Shown in pieces: positions 8,762 through 16,464 of a stretch of DNA of 64,000 bases. Every line of letters starts with the position of its first letter. Within the stretch, counting starts at the first letter, position 1. Both the position numbers and the translations under genes were made by a program. The notes under the pieces are model-generated. The model had not been told where the DNA came from. It did not search any database and saw only the letters and a list, made by a program, of their open reading frames with translations. This DNA is from Desulfohalovibrio reitneri (GTDB taxonomy: Bacteria > Desulfobacterota > Desulfovibrionia > Desulfovibrionales > Desulfovibrionaceae): assembly GCF_000711295.1 (NCBI RefSeq), contig NZ_JOMJ01000004.1:682001-746000 (forward strand), written 5' to 3'.

Positions 8762-9487
8762 TTAGTCGCAGCCGCAGGGCTCTCCGGCGTTCTCCGGCGG
8801 GGTAAGTGTAACGCTTTCGCCGGGCTGCATGGGCACCAGTCCACAGCGGGGGGCCAGCCGCTCCAGTTGGCCCTGGAAGCGGTCGGTGTTCTGTTCCAGT
8901 ATGGGGAAGGTGCCCCAGTGCATGGCCACGGTGCGGCGGCAGCCCAGCAGCCGTGCGGCGTAGGCCGCCTGTTCCGGATCCATGTTGAAGTGGCCGTCTA
9001 TGGGCAGCAGGGCCAGATGGATGTCGTGGAACTTGCCGAACAGCTCCATGGACGAGAACAGGCCTGTGTCCCCGGCGTGGTAGAGGCAGAAGCCGTCCGG
9101 CAGGGTGAGGATGAAGCCCGCGGCCACGCCCGTGGCAGAGGAGTGCATGGCCTGCACCATCTTGGCCTTGAGCCCGGCCGCGTCCACGGTGCCGCCGATG
9201 TTCATGCCCAGGCACTGCTCCTGCGGCAGCCCCAGGTCCTTGAGCTTGCCGCAGACGTCGAACATGGCCACGGCCGTGGCCCCGGTGCGCTGGCAAATCT
9301 CCAGAGCCTGCCCCATGTGGTCGTCGTGGTCGTGGGTGATGAACACGGCGTCCACGCTCTCGATGCTTTCCGCGCCGGTTCCGGCCGAAGGGTTGCCCTC
9401 GAAGAAGGGGTCGATGAGGACGGTCTTGCCGTCAGCGGTGCGCAGTTGGAAATTCGAGTGTCCGTGCCAGGTGAGGGTGTGCGGCAT
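8762..9487 (-). CDS. Metal-dependent hydrolase, metallo-beta-lactamase fold (UPF0173-like)
   Basis: The 241-residue cytosolic protein begins MPHTLTWHGHSNFQLR and has the metal-binding HxHxDH motif (THDHDDHMG), a second metal ligand region (YHAGDTGLFSSM) and LLPIDGHFNM. This is the pattern of the UlaG/UPF0173 branch of metallo-beta-lactamase-fold hydrolases. The substrate is unknown. It ends in a cysteine-containing tail (EPCGCD). It lies 11 bp downstream of ubiX on the same strand and is probably co-transcribed with it. Confidence 0.85.
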   Translation of the reverse strand: MPHTLTWHGHSNFQLRTADGKTVLIDPFFEGNPSAGTGAESIESVDAVFITHDHDDHMGQALEICQRTGATAVAMFDVCGKLKDLGLPQEQCLGMNIGGTVDAAGLKAKMVQAMHSSATGVAAGFILTLPDGFCLYHAGDTGLFSSMELFGKFHDIHLALLPIDGHFNMDPEQAAYAARLLGCRRTVAMHWGTFPILEQNTDRFQGQLERLAPRCGLVPMQPGESVTLTPPENAGEPCGCD

Positions 9488-9498
9488 GGTTCGCTCCT

Positions 9499-10068
9499 TC
9501 AGCTTCCCCAGGGTTTGATGAGGTCGTGCTCCACGCCTAGATGGTCCAGCACCCGCGCGGCCATAAAGTCAACCAGGTCGTCAACGGTCTCCGCGCGGCC
9601 GTAGAAGGCCGGGGCCGCGGGCATGATGGTCGCCCCGGCGCGGTCCGCTGCCAGCATGTTGGACAGGTGCGTGGCGTGCAGCGGGGTTTCCCGCACCATG
9701 AGCACCAGTGGCCGCCGCTCCTTGAGGGTGACGTCGGCTGCGCGGTGGACAAGGTTGCTGCCCAGGCCGGAGGCGATGGCCGCAAGACTGCTCATGGAGC
9801 AGGGAACCACCGCCATGCCGTGATGGGACCAGGAGCCGGAAGCGGGCGGCGCCGCGATGTCGTCCTGCCCGTACACGGCCCAGGCGGCCCGCTCCAGGCG
9901 GCCCATGCCGCCGTCGGTCTCCAGGGCCAGAACCCGCTGGGCGGCGTCGGAGAGAAGCAGGTGCAGCTGGACGCCGTCGCGGCCGCCCAGGAACTCGGCT
10001 AGGCGGATGGCGTAGGGCATGCCGCTGGCCCCGGTGACGGCCAGGAGAATGCGTCTGGTTTCGGGCAT
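9499..10068 (-). CDS. ubiX: flavin prenyltransferase, UbiX/PAD1 family
   Basis: The 189-residue protein begins MPETRRILLAVTGASGMPYAIRL, the glycine-rich FMN-binding start of the family. It continues with CSMSSLAAIASG and ends its core with RETPLHATHLSNML and an AAPAFYGR segment, all typical of UbiX. The enzyme prenylates FMN to make the cofactor of UbiD-type decarboxylases, so it probably serves menaquinone synthesis (futalosine or MenA route) or aromatic acid decarboxylation. The much longer open frame upstream was rejected because AAAGGAG sits 5 bp before the ATG at 10068. Confidence 0.92.
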   Translation of the reverse strand: MPETRRILLAVTGASGMPYAIRLAEFLGGRDGVQLHLLLSDAAQRVLALETDGGMGRLERAAWAVYGQDDIAAPPASGSWSHHGMAVVPCSMSSLAAIASGLGSNLVHRAADVTLKERRPLVLMVRETPLHATHLSNMLAADRAGATIMPAAPAFYGRAETVDDLVDFMAARVLDHLGVEHDLIKPWGS

Positions 10069-10091
10069 GGAGTCTCCTTTGGCCCGGAATG

Positions 10092-10775
10092 CTAGCCCAT
10101 TTGGGACGTGGAGGAAAGCGGGCGGCGGAAAACCGTGGTCTCCCATACGCCGTTGGCGAAGCGGGTGTATTCCCAGCCCCGCAGCATGGCGAAGATGGGC
10201 GCGTATTTGGGCCACTCGGAGTTGTCCAGGACAAGCAACCCGCCGGGTTTGACCCGCTCGCGGGCGTTGGCGGCGCAGGCCACGCGGGCTCGGCCGTCCA
10301 CCAGAATCATGTCGAAGGACTCCTCCGGGAACTCCAGCACGGAATCGGCGTAAGCGGCGAATTCCGGCTTGCGGAAGCACAGGTCCTGCTCGTCCCAGGC
10401 CGGGGGGCGGGAGTCCGGTTCCGCGTACGGAGTGTTGGGCTCGATGAAGCGCAAGTCCACGTTGTCGATGCCTTCGCGGGCCAGCCAGCGGGTCAGTTTG
10501 AGGTTCCACTTGGCCTTGTGCTCCAGGGTGGTCACTCGGTCTACGCGGCGGGCGAAGAAAAGAGTGGAGCGGCCGCCGCCCCACTCGAACACATTGGACC
10601 CGGGGGTGAGATGCTCCCGAAGCATGCGTACCGCGCCGGAGTTGAGCCAGGGGTACTCCGGGCGCAGGCGCATGCGCGCCTTGACCGGCATGTGCAGGAA
10701 TTCGCGCAAAACGGTCTTGATCAGGCGCGTGGAGAGCGGCTCGGCGGAGTCGGGGCGGACGACGGGCAGATACAT
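10092..10775 (-). CDS. SAM-dependent methyltransferase-like protein
   Basis: The 227-residue protein has a methyltransferase motif I (NVFEWGGGRSTLFFAR), an acidic residue after beta 2 (VTTLEHKAKWN) and a post-motif (SFDMILVDGRARVACA) followed by KPGGLLVLDN. These are features of class I SAM methyltransferases, here resembling the group that handles glycan or capsule substrates. The substrate is unknown. The start is uncertain: ATG 10775 gives the natural N-terminus (MYLPVVRPDS), and an upstream in-frame start at 10853 would add a Gly/Ser-rich stretch. It lies 23 bp upstream of ubiX on the same strand. Confidence 0.75.
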   Translation of the reverse strand: MYLPVVRPDSAEPLSTRLIKTVLREFLHMPVKARMRLRPEYPWLNSGAVRMLREHLTPGSNVFEWGGGRSTLFFARRVDRVTTLEHKAKWNLKLTRWLAREGIDNVDLRFIEPNTPYAEPDSRPPAWDEQDLCFRKPEFAAYADSVLEFPEESFDMILVDGRARVACAANARERVKPGGLLVLDNSEWPKYAPIFAMLRGWEYTRFANGVWETTVFRRPLSSTSQMG

Positions 10776-10866
10776 GGCCGCGGCACCATAGCCGGACCTT
10801 CCCCCGCTGGCAACGCTCCACTTGACAACCAATGCCCTGGACCCTACAACCACCTTCCTCGCAAGC

Positions 10867-10943
10867 GGGCAATTAGCTCAGTTGGATAGAGCGCCAGCCT
10901 CCGGAGCTGGAGGCCGCAGGTTCGAATCCTGCATTGCCCACCA
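10867..10943 (+). tRNA. tRNA-Arg, anticodon CCG
   Basis: A 77-nt cloverleaf: acceptor stem GGGCAAT/ATTGCCC, D-arm with AGCTCAGTTGGATAGAGC, anticodon stem CCAGC/GCTGG with loop CTCCGGA (anticodon CCG at 10901-10903) and T-arm GCAGG-TTCGAAT-CCTGC. The 3' CCA is encoded. It would read CGG codons. Confidence 0.97.
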
Positions 10944-10956
10944 CGAGATTTTCGCC

Positions 10957-10992
10957 AAAGGGGCCGCAAGCAACGCTTGCGGCCCTTTTTTT
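10957..10992 (+). terminator. Intrinsic terminator of tRNA-Arg
   Basis: An 11-bp stem (GGGCCGCAAGC with GCTTGCGGCCC, 10961-10971 and 10975-10985) has a 3-nt loop and is followed by seven T residues, 18 bp past the tRNA 3' end. Confidence 0.93.
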
Positions 10993-11081
10993 GTGCCGCC
11001 GCCCTCTCCTGGCGTGGCGCTCCATCGGAATCCCATCCCGTTCAATGCCTTATGAAGGAACTGTCGCGTAGGCCGGCGAAC

Positions 11082-11140
11082 TTGACAGAGAGCGATTCCT
11101 TACGTAAAAACTACACAAATAGAAAGTTAACTACGCAAAT
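11082..11140 (+). promoter_or_regulatory. Promoter and direct-repeat operator of the iclR/choline-sulfatase genes
   Basis: TTGACA (11082-11087), a 17-bp spacer and TAAAAA (11105-11110) form a good sigma-70-like promoter. Immediately downstream are two near-identical direct repeats, CTACACAAAT (11111-11120) and CTACGCAAAT (11131-11140), 20 bp apart start to start (two helical turns). They cover the expected transcription start. The regulator encoded next could bind here and repress its own operon; that is inference. Confidence 0.5.
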
Positions 11141-11152
11141 GAGTAGTAGCGA

Positions 11153-11890
11153 GTGAGCCAATCGACGTTAGCCAGAGCCCTGTTCGTCATGGACGAGGTG
11201 AGCAAGAGCCCCCAGGGGCTGCGCTTTTCCGAAGTGCAGACCGCGCTTGGCAATCCCAGTCCCACCACGGTGAACAAGATTCTCAAGGAATTGACCGCGG
11301 CGGACGCTCTGAACAAGTCCGCCGACGGCCGCTACGTAGTGGGCATGAAGGCCTACTTCTGGGGCAAGGCCGTGACCGCCCGCCAGGGACCCATGCGGAC
11401 CGTACGCGAGCGCATGGCCGACCTGCACCAGCGGTTCGAGGCCTCGGTGAACCTCTTCACCTGCTCCGGGGATCACATGTTCTGCCTGGAGAGCATCATG
11501 TCCCCGCAGTCGCCCACCCTGTGGCCCGCGGGCAAGGGACTGCCGCTACGGCTGCCGGTCATCGGCTCCATATTTTTCTTTACCAGGGAACAGCTGGACG
11601 ACGACGCGTTCCTGCGATCCGAGCTGGAACGCCATCGCCCCCGGCTGGACCTGGAGGACGTTCGCGCCATGATCAACGACGCCCGCGAGTCCGGCATGCA
11701 GCACGACGCCGGGCTTTTCTACCCCGGGGTGTATCGCATGGCCGTGCCGCTCATGGATCAGGGCAGCGTGTCCATGGTCATGGGGCTGGGCGTGCTTGAG
11801 GCGCATCAGGAACAAGACGGTGTGATGTCCCGCATCGCCTCCGCCATGCGCGAGGCCAAGGTGCACATCGAACAGGAAATGAATACGTAG
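11153..11890 (+). CDS. IclR-family transcriptional regulator
   Basis: The 245-residue protein has an N-terminal winged helix (LARALFVMDEVSKSPQGLRFSEV, then PSPTTVNKILKELTAADALN) and a C-terminal effector domain. The C-terminal part (YPGVYRMAVPLMDQGSVSMVMGLG) fits IclR effector domains. The start is a GTG at 11153 with only a weak ribosome site. It lies 23 bp upstream of the choline-sulfatase gene on the same strand, so it likely controls that gene in response to choline, choline-O-sulfate or sulfate. The ligand is inferred only from the neighbours. Confidence 0.82.
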   Translation: MSQSTLARALFVMDEVSKSPQGLRFSEVQTALGNPSPTTVNKILKELTAADALNKSADGRYVVGMKAYFWGKAVTARQGPMRTVRERMADLHQRFEASVNLFTCSGDHMFCLESIMSPQSPTLWPAGKGLPLRLPVIGSIFFFTREQLDDDAFLRSELERHRPRLDLEDVRAMINDARESGMQHDAGLFYPGVYRMAVPLMDQGSVSMVMGLGVLEAHQEQDGVMSRIASAMREAKVHIEQEMNT

Positions 11891-11913
11891 AAACGACGGA
11901 AAGGAGTTATTGG

Positions 11914-13440
11914 ATGGCTGAACAACGCCCCAACATACTTGTAATCCAGTGCGACCAGATGGCCGCTTCGGCGCTGTCCTGCTACGGCAACCGGGTCAGC
12001 AAGACGCCGCACATCGACTCGCTGTCCGAAGACGGCGTGGTATTCACAAGCGCCTACTGCAACAGCCCGCTGTGCGCACCCTCGCGATTCTCCATGATGG
12101 CCGGGCAGTACCCCTCCCGCATCGGCGCCTACGACAACGGCGCGGAGTTCCCGGCGGACATCCCCACTTTCGCCCACTACCTGCGCGCCAACGGCTACCG
12201 CACCACCCTGTGCGGCAAGATGCACTTCGTGGGCGGCGACCAGATGCACGGTTTCGAGGAGCGGCTGACCACCGACGTCTACCCCGCGGACCATGGCTGG
12301 ACACCCGACTGGTCCCGGCCGGAGCACCGCTTCGACTGGTGGTACCACAACATGGACAGCGTGGTGGACGCCGGACACAACGAACGCGCCAACCAGATCG
12401 ACTTTGACGACGAGGTGGGCTTCCAGGCCGAGCGGCACGTCTACGACATCGCCCGCGACAAGGATGACCGGCCCTTCTGCATGACCGTTTCCTTCACCAA
12501 CCCGCACGATCCGTACATCTGCCCCAAGGAACACTGGGACAGGTACGACCACGACGAGATCGACATGCCTCGCGTCGGACACATTCCCTACGACCAGTGC
12601 GACCCGCACAGCCAGCGGCTTCGCCACGCCTACAAGATGGGCGAGGGAGAAATGGACCCCGAGGACATCCGCAACGCCCGCCACGCCTATTATGGCCAGA
12701 TCAGCTACCTCGACGACAAGATCGGCCGCATCCTCAAGGCGCTGGACGACACCGGCATGCGCGAGAACACGGTCATCATCCTCACGGCCGACCACGGCGA
12801 CATGCTGGGCGAGCACGGCCTGTGGTTCAAGATGTCCCTGCTGGAGGACTCCGCGCGGGTGCCCTTCGTCATGAACGGCCCCGGCCTGAAGAGCGGCCGG
12901 GTGGCCAAGCCGGTTTCCCTGGTGGACCTCATGCCCACCATGATGGACCTGGCCGGAGCCCCGCAGCTCCAGGACCCGTCCGACAACATGGACGGCACCA
13001 GCCTGCTGCCCCTGGCCAAGGGCGGGGACGACCCGGACCGCCCGGCGGTGATCACCGAATACCTGGGCGAAGGCGCGGTGTCCCCCATGATCATGATCCG
13101 CGACGACCGCTACAAGTACATCCACTGTCCGGTGGACCCGCCGCAGCTCTTTGATCTGCAAGAGGACCCGGAAGAGCTGGACAATCTGGCCTGCAAGGCG
13201 GAGTACGCCAGCATGGTGGAAGAGTATCGGGCCAGAGTGCGCGAACACGTGGACCTGGAGGAGCTCGACCGCAGCGTGCACGCCAGCCAGAAGCGCCGCC
13301 GCATCGTTTTCGAGGCGCACATGACCGGCAAGCACACCCCCTGGGACTACCATCCGCCCTGCAAGGCGGCCAACCAGTACATGCGCAACCATCTCGACCT
13401 CAACGACGTCGAGGCCTGCTCGCGCATTTGCGGGAGATAA
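11914..13440 (+). CDS. betC: choline-sulfatase-like type I sulfatase
   Basis: The 508-residue enzyme carries the sulfatase signature with the residue to be converted to formylglycine, C54 in CAPSR. The N-terminal metal-binding Asp (VIQCDQ), the NPHDPY motif and the TADHGDMLGEHGLW motif are in place. The C-terminal segment TPWDYHPPCKAANQYMRNH matches the extra C-terminal domain of choline-sulfatases, which hydrolyse choline-O-sulfate to choline and sulfate. No signal peptide is seen, so it is cytosolic. Being a Cys-type sulfatase in an anaerobe it needs the radical SAM maturase encoded next. AAAGGAG precedes the ATG. Another organic sulfate ester remains possible as substrate. Confidence 0.87.
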   Translation: MAEQRPNILVIQCDQMAASALSCYGNRVSKTPHIDSLSEDGVVFTSAYCNSPLCAPSRFSMMAGQYPSRIGAYDNGAEFPADIPTFAHYLRANGYRTTLCGKMHFVGGDQMHGFEERLTTDVYPADHGWTPDWSRPEHRFDWWYHNMDSVVDAGHNERANQIDFDDEVGFQAERHVYDIARDKDDRPFCMTVSFTNPHDPYICPKEHWDRYDHDEIDMPRVGHIPYDQCDPHSQRLRHAYKMGEGEMDPEDIRNARHAYYGQISYLDDKIGRILKALDDTGMRENTVIILTADHGDMLGEHGLWFKMSLLEDSARVPFVMNGPGLKSGRVAKPVSLVDLMPTMMDLAGAPQLQDPSDNMDGTSLLPLAKGGDDPDRPAVITEYLGEGAVSPMIMIRDDRYKYIHCPVDPPQLFDLQEDPEELDNLACKAEYASMVEEYRARVREHVDLEELDRSVHASQKRRRIVFEAHMTGKHTPWDYHPPCKAANQYMRNHLDLNDVEACSRICGR

Positions 13441-13450
13441 GGCCGACTAC

Positions 13451-13480
13451 CCGGCCGTCCCGCTTCGGCGGGGCGGCCGG
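13451..13480 (+). other. Stable hairpin at the betC 3' end
   Basis: A 13-bp stem (13451-13463 with 13468-13480, one G-U pair) closes a C(UUCG)G tetraloop just after the sulfatase stop. There is no T tract. It lies 14 bp before the maturase ATG, so it probably stabilises the upstream mRNA or lowers maturase expression rather than ending transcription. Confidence 0.6.
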
Positions 13481-13493
13481 ACCAGCTGAGATC

Positions 13494-14615
13494 ATGCGAC
13501 CCTTTTCCCTGCTCATAAAACCGGCGGCTGCCGACTGCAACCTGCGCTGCGACTACTGCTTCTACCTGGACAAGGGGAAGCTGTACCCCGGCGCGCGGAA
13601 GCACCGCATGTCAAACGAAACGCTGCGGGCGCTTCTTTCCAGCTATCTGGAGACACCGCAACCGGTGCACTCCCTGGTTTGGCAGGGCGGCGAGCCAACC
13701 CTCATGGGCGAGGCCTTTTTCCGCAGCGTCACAGAGGAGCAGAAGCGGCTCGCCCCGCGTGGCGCCCGCATCGCCAACAGCCTGCAGACCAACGCCACCC
13801 TGGTGAAGGAAGGGCTGGCCGCCCACCTGGGCAAATACAAGTTTCTTGTCGGCTGCAGCATAGACGGCCCCGCCGACCTGCACGACGCCTTCCGCCGGAC
13901 CACCTCCGGCCGTCCCACCCATGCCAGGGCGGTGCGGGGAGCTCGCACCCTGGTCAAACACGGCGTGCCGGTCAACGCGGTGGCCCTGGTTTCCGCAGCC
14001 AACGTGGACTCGCCCCGACGGGTGTACCGCCACCTGCTGGAGCTGGGGTTCGGGCATGTGCAGTTCGTGCCCTGCGTGGAGTTCGACGAGTCCGGAGAGC
14101 CCCTGCCCTTCACCATCACCGGGGAACAGTGGGGGGAGTTCCTGCGGGGCGTGTTCGAGGAGTGGCATGGCCGGGGGCACTGGAACGTCTCCGTGCGCAA
14201 CTTCGAGTCCGTACTGGCCAAAATGGCCGGTGCTTCCGCCGGTGAGTGCCGCCTGTGCGAGCAGTGCGATCAGTACCTGGTGGTGGAATACAACGGCGAC
14301 ATCTACCCCTGCGATTTTTACGTGGACGAAGAACACCGCCTGGGCAACGTGCACGACATGTCCCTGGCCGAGGCCAGGGAGACCCAATTCTACCAGGCTT
14401 TCACCACCGCCAAGTCCCGCCTGCCCGAGGGCTGCTCCGACTGCGACCATCTTTCGCTGTGCATGGGGGACTGCCCCAAGTTCAGGACGGGTGCAAGCGG
14501 GGCAGCGAGTTGGCTTTGTCCGGGCTGGCGGATGTTTTTTCAGACTACGCGGGAACGGTTCGAGTCTCTGGCTCGAGCCATTGCCGCGCGGCAATCCGGT
14601 ATGCCGCGCGGTTGA
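13494..14615 (+). CDS. anaerobic sulfatase-maturating enzyme (radical SAM, SPASM domain)
   Basis: The 373-residue protein starts MRPFSLLIKPAAADCNLRCDYCFYL, with the CxxxCxxC motif that holds the radical-SAM [4Fe-4S] cluster. The C-terminal SPASM region contains two further cysteine sets (CRLCEQC... YPCDFYV, then CSDCDHLSLCMGDCPKF) for auxiliary clusters. Such enzymes oxidise the active-site Cys or Ser of sulfatases to formylglycine without oxygen. Adjacency to a Cys-type sulfatase makes betC its obvious client. The ATG at 13494 is preferred over a TTG at 13428 that would overlap betC, because the domain starts here. Confidence 0.9.
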   Translation: MRPFSLLIKPAAADCNLRCDYCFYLDKGKLYPGARKHRMSNETLRALLSSYLETPQPVHSLVWQGGEPTLMGEAFFRSVTEEQKRLAPRGARIANSLQTNATLVKEGLAAHLGKYKFLVGCSIDGPADLHDAFRRTTSGRPTHARAVRGARTLVKHGVPVNAVALVSAANVDSPRRVYRHLLELGFGHVQFVPCVEFDESGEPLPFTITGEQWGEFLRGVFEEWHGRGHWNVSVRNFESVLAKMAGASAGECRLCEQCDQYLVVEYNGDIYPCDFYVDEEHRLGNVHDMSLAEARETQFYQAFTTAKSRLPEGCSDCDHLSLCMGDCPKFRTGASGAASWLCPGWRMFFQTTRERFESLARAIAARQSGMPRG

Positions 14616-14647
14616 CCCCGCTTCGCAAACCCAACCAAGGAGGATTC

Positions 14648-15568
14648 ATGAAACGTGTAACCACATGCCTGACTCTCGTGCTGTCTTTGCTGCTGTTCTG
14701 CGCGACCGCCCAGGCGGCTGACCAAATCCGCTTCGGTGTGCCGCCGTGGCCCGGAGTCGAGGTCAAGACCGAAGTGGCCAGCCAGATTCTGAACACCCTT
14801 GGCTACGAGACCGAATCCCTGCAGATCGGTCCCCCGGTCATCTACAGCAGCTTCTCCTCCGGCGAGGTGGATGTGTTCCTGGGCGGCTGGGTGCCGCAGC
14901 AGAACTCCCTGCTTAATCCACAACTTGAAAGTGGCGCGGCGGAAATCGCCCAGACCAACCTGGACAATGCCCTCATCAGTCTGTGCGTGCCCAAGTACGC
15001 GGCCGAGGCGGGCGTGAAAAGCTTCGCCGACCTGGACAAGCACGGCGAGAAGTTCAACCGCCACATCTACAACATCGAGGTGGGGTCGCCCATGCACACC
15101 GCCATGGACGAGATCATCGCCAACGACGTGGCCGGGCTGGGCGACTGGCAGCAGACCGGCACCACCACCTCCGCCATGCTCATGGAAGCCAAGAGCCGCA
15201 TGGACAACAAGGAGTGGGTCGCTTTCGCCTGCTGGCGGCCGCACTGGATGAACGTGAAGATCGACATGGCCTACCTTGAGCCCGTGCCCGGCACGGAAAA
15301 GTTCGCCAGCGAGTCCAAAGTGCACACTGTAGTGCGCGGCGGTCTGAAGGACACCCATCCACAGGTCTACCGCTTCCTCAAGAATCTGAAGGTGGACTCC
15401 CGGACTCAGAGCCTGTGGATCATGGATTACGGACAGAATGAAATCCCGGCCGACGAGGTGGCCGCCGAATGGATTTCCGCAAACAAGTCCACCGTGGCCA
15501 AGTGGCTGGATGGCGTGAAAGCGGCTGACGGCACCCCGGCCATGGAGAAGATCGAGCAGGCTTTCTAA
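14648..15568 (+). CDS. Periplasmic quaternary-amine binding protein (OpuAC/ProX family)
   Basis: The 306-residue precursor has a signal peptide (ending ATAQA) and a mature protein starting DQIRFGVPPWPGVEVKTE. Repeated tryptophans in PPWPGVE, FLGGWVPQQ and AFACWRPHWMN are where betaine/choline binding proteins build an aromatic box around a trimethylammonium group. AAGGAGG precedes the ATG. No permease or ATPase lies beside it, so it must use a transporter elsewhere. The ligand is inferred as choline, glycine betaine or choline-O-sulfate from the betC neighbourhood. Confidence 0.82.
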   Translation: MKRVTTCLTLVLSLLLFCATAQAADQIRFGVPPWPGVEVKTEVASQILNTLGYETESLQIGPPVIYSSFSSGEVDVFLGGWVPQQNSLLNPQLESGAAEIAQTNLDNALISLCVPKYAAEAGVKSFADLDKHGEKFNRHIYNIEVGSPMHTAMDEIIANDVAGLGDWQQTGTTTSAMLMEAKSRMDNKEWVAFACWRPHWMNVKIDMAYLEPVPGTEKFASESKVHTVVRGGLKDTHPQVYRFLKNLKVDSRTQSLWIMDYGQNEIPADEVAAEWISANKSTVAKWLDGVKAADGTPAMEKIEQAF

Positions 15569-15603
15569 CTACCGCCATTCATCAGGGGAAGGTGAATGCC
15601 CGT

Positions 15604-15673
15604 CCTTCCGCCGCGCAGCCGTGCGGCGGAAGGGCGAAGGGGCCGCGGGCTTTGGCTTGCGGCCCCTTTTTTT
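15604..15673 (+). terminator. Tandem hairpins and intrinsic terminator after the choline-sulfate genes
   Basis: First hairpin: a 13-bp stem at 15604-15616 with 15621-15633. Second: a 12-bp stem at 15639-15650 with 15655-15666, followed by seven T residues. The second is a standard terminator for the betC cluster; the first probably blocks 3' decay. Confidence 0.85.
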
Positions 15674-15749
15674 GCTCGCGGCCCGGTCGGTTGTGCTTGC
15701 CGGAGGGCGAAAGGCGGGGTACTTGGTGGATAATCCAAAGGAGTGCGTC

Positions 15750-16022
15750 ATGCCGGAAAAGGTGCTGTTCAAGAGCGAGGAACCGTCCAGCCGTGGAGAC
15801 GCGGCGAAATTTCTCCGCCAACTGGCGGACAAGGTGGAGTCGGGGCATGTGGTGCTCAAGCAGGCGGGGGAGGAAACCTCCCTGGACCTGCCGGAGAACT
15901 TGACCCTGGAAGTGAAGGCGGAACAAGAGATGAAGCCCGGCCGTGCCGGCAAGATGAGCCTGGAAGTGGAAATGGAATGGACGCCGGGCGAGGAGCCCAA
16001 GGGCGGCGTGGAATTGGCCTGA
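15750..16022 (+). CDS. amphi-Trp domain protein
   Basis: The 90-residue acidic protein begins MPEKVLFKSEEPSSRGDAAK. It has the pattern LADKVESGHVVLKQ, then LTLEVKAEQEMKPG, and closes with LEVEMEWTPG including the single conserved Trp. This matches the small amphi-Trp domain family of unknown function. AAAGGAG lies 6 bp before the ATG. It stands alone between the terminator of the choline-sulfate genes and a convergent cupin gene. Confidence 0.75.
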   Translation: MPEKVLFKSEEPSSRGDAAKFLRQLADKVESGHVVLKQAGEETSLDLPENLTLEVKAEQEMKPGRAGKMSLEVEMEWTPGEEPKGGVELA

Positions 16023-16028
16023 TACAGA

Positions 16029-16460
16029 TCACTTCACGGTGATCTGCTCGCCTTTCTCCCCGGCGTAGAAAACGATGATTTCCGCCGGTTCGTCGCCGGT
16101 GTTTTCGCCGTGGTGCCAGGTATCCACCACCTCCACGATGGGCTGCCCTGCGGTGAGGCGGAGGGTGTCCCCGGCCTCGGTGGTCACGGTCAACTCCCCG
16201 CGCAGCAGCACTCCCGCGTTGATGACGGGGTGGGCGTGGCGGGGCAGTTTCGCGCCGGGCGCGATTTCGATGCGCAGGATGGTGATCTGGGGCTGGCCGT
16301 CTCCGTAGGCGGGCAGCTCCGCGCCGTTCCAGCTGTGGGTGGTCTTGGCCAGATGCCGGACGGTGATTCCGTTTCCGCTGTCCGCCAGGACGGTCGAGGC
16401 GAAGGCCAGGAGCAGCCCGGCGGCCAGACACGCTGCCAGCCGCCGGATATGTCCGGCCAC
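16029..16460 (-). CDS. Exported cupin-domain protein
   Basis: The 143-residue product has a hydrophobic signal segment (LAACLAAGLLLAFASTVLA) and then one cupin barrel: motif 1 around LPRHAHPVINAGVLLRGE and motif 2 around PIVEVVDTWHHGEN. These could bind a metal through His residues. The GTG at 16460 is chosen because GGAAG lies upstream and it starts 4 nt after the glpK stop; a TTG at 16481 would overlap glpK. It ends the glycerol operon on the minus strand. The role is unknown; a periplasmic sugar- or metal-binding function is a guess. Confidence 0.7.
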   Translation of the reverse strand: MAGHIRRLAACLAAGLLLAFASTVLADSGNGITVRHLAKTTHSWNGAELPAYGDGQPQITILRIEIAPGAKLPRHAHPVINAGVLLRGELTVTTEAGDTLRLTAGQPIVEVVDTWHHGENTGDEPAEIIVFYAGEKGEQITVK

Positions 16461-16464
16461 GCGG

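Noticed and set aside
10867-15673. tRNA-Arg as the attachment site of a mobile island carrying the choline-sulfate genes
   Set aside because: There is no integrase gene and no repeat of the tRNA 3' end was seen downstream.
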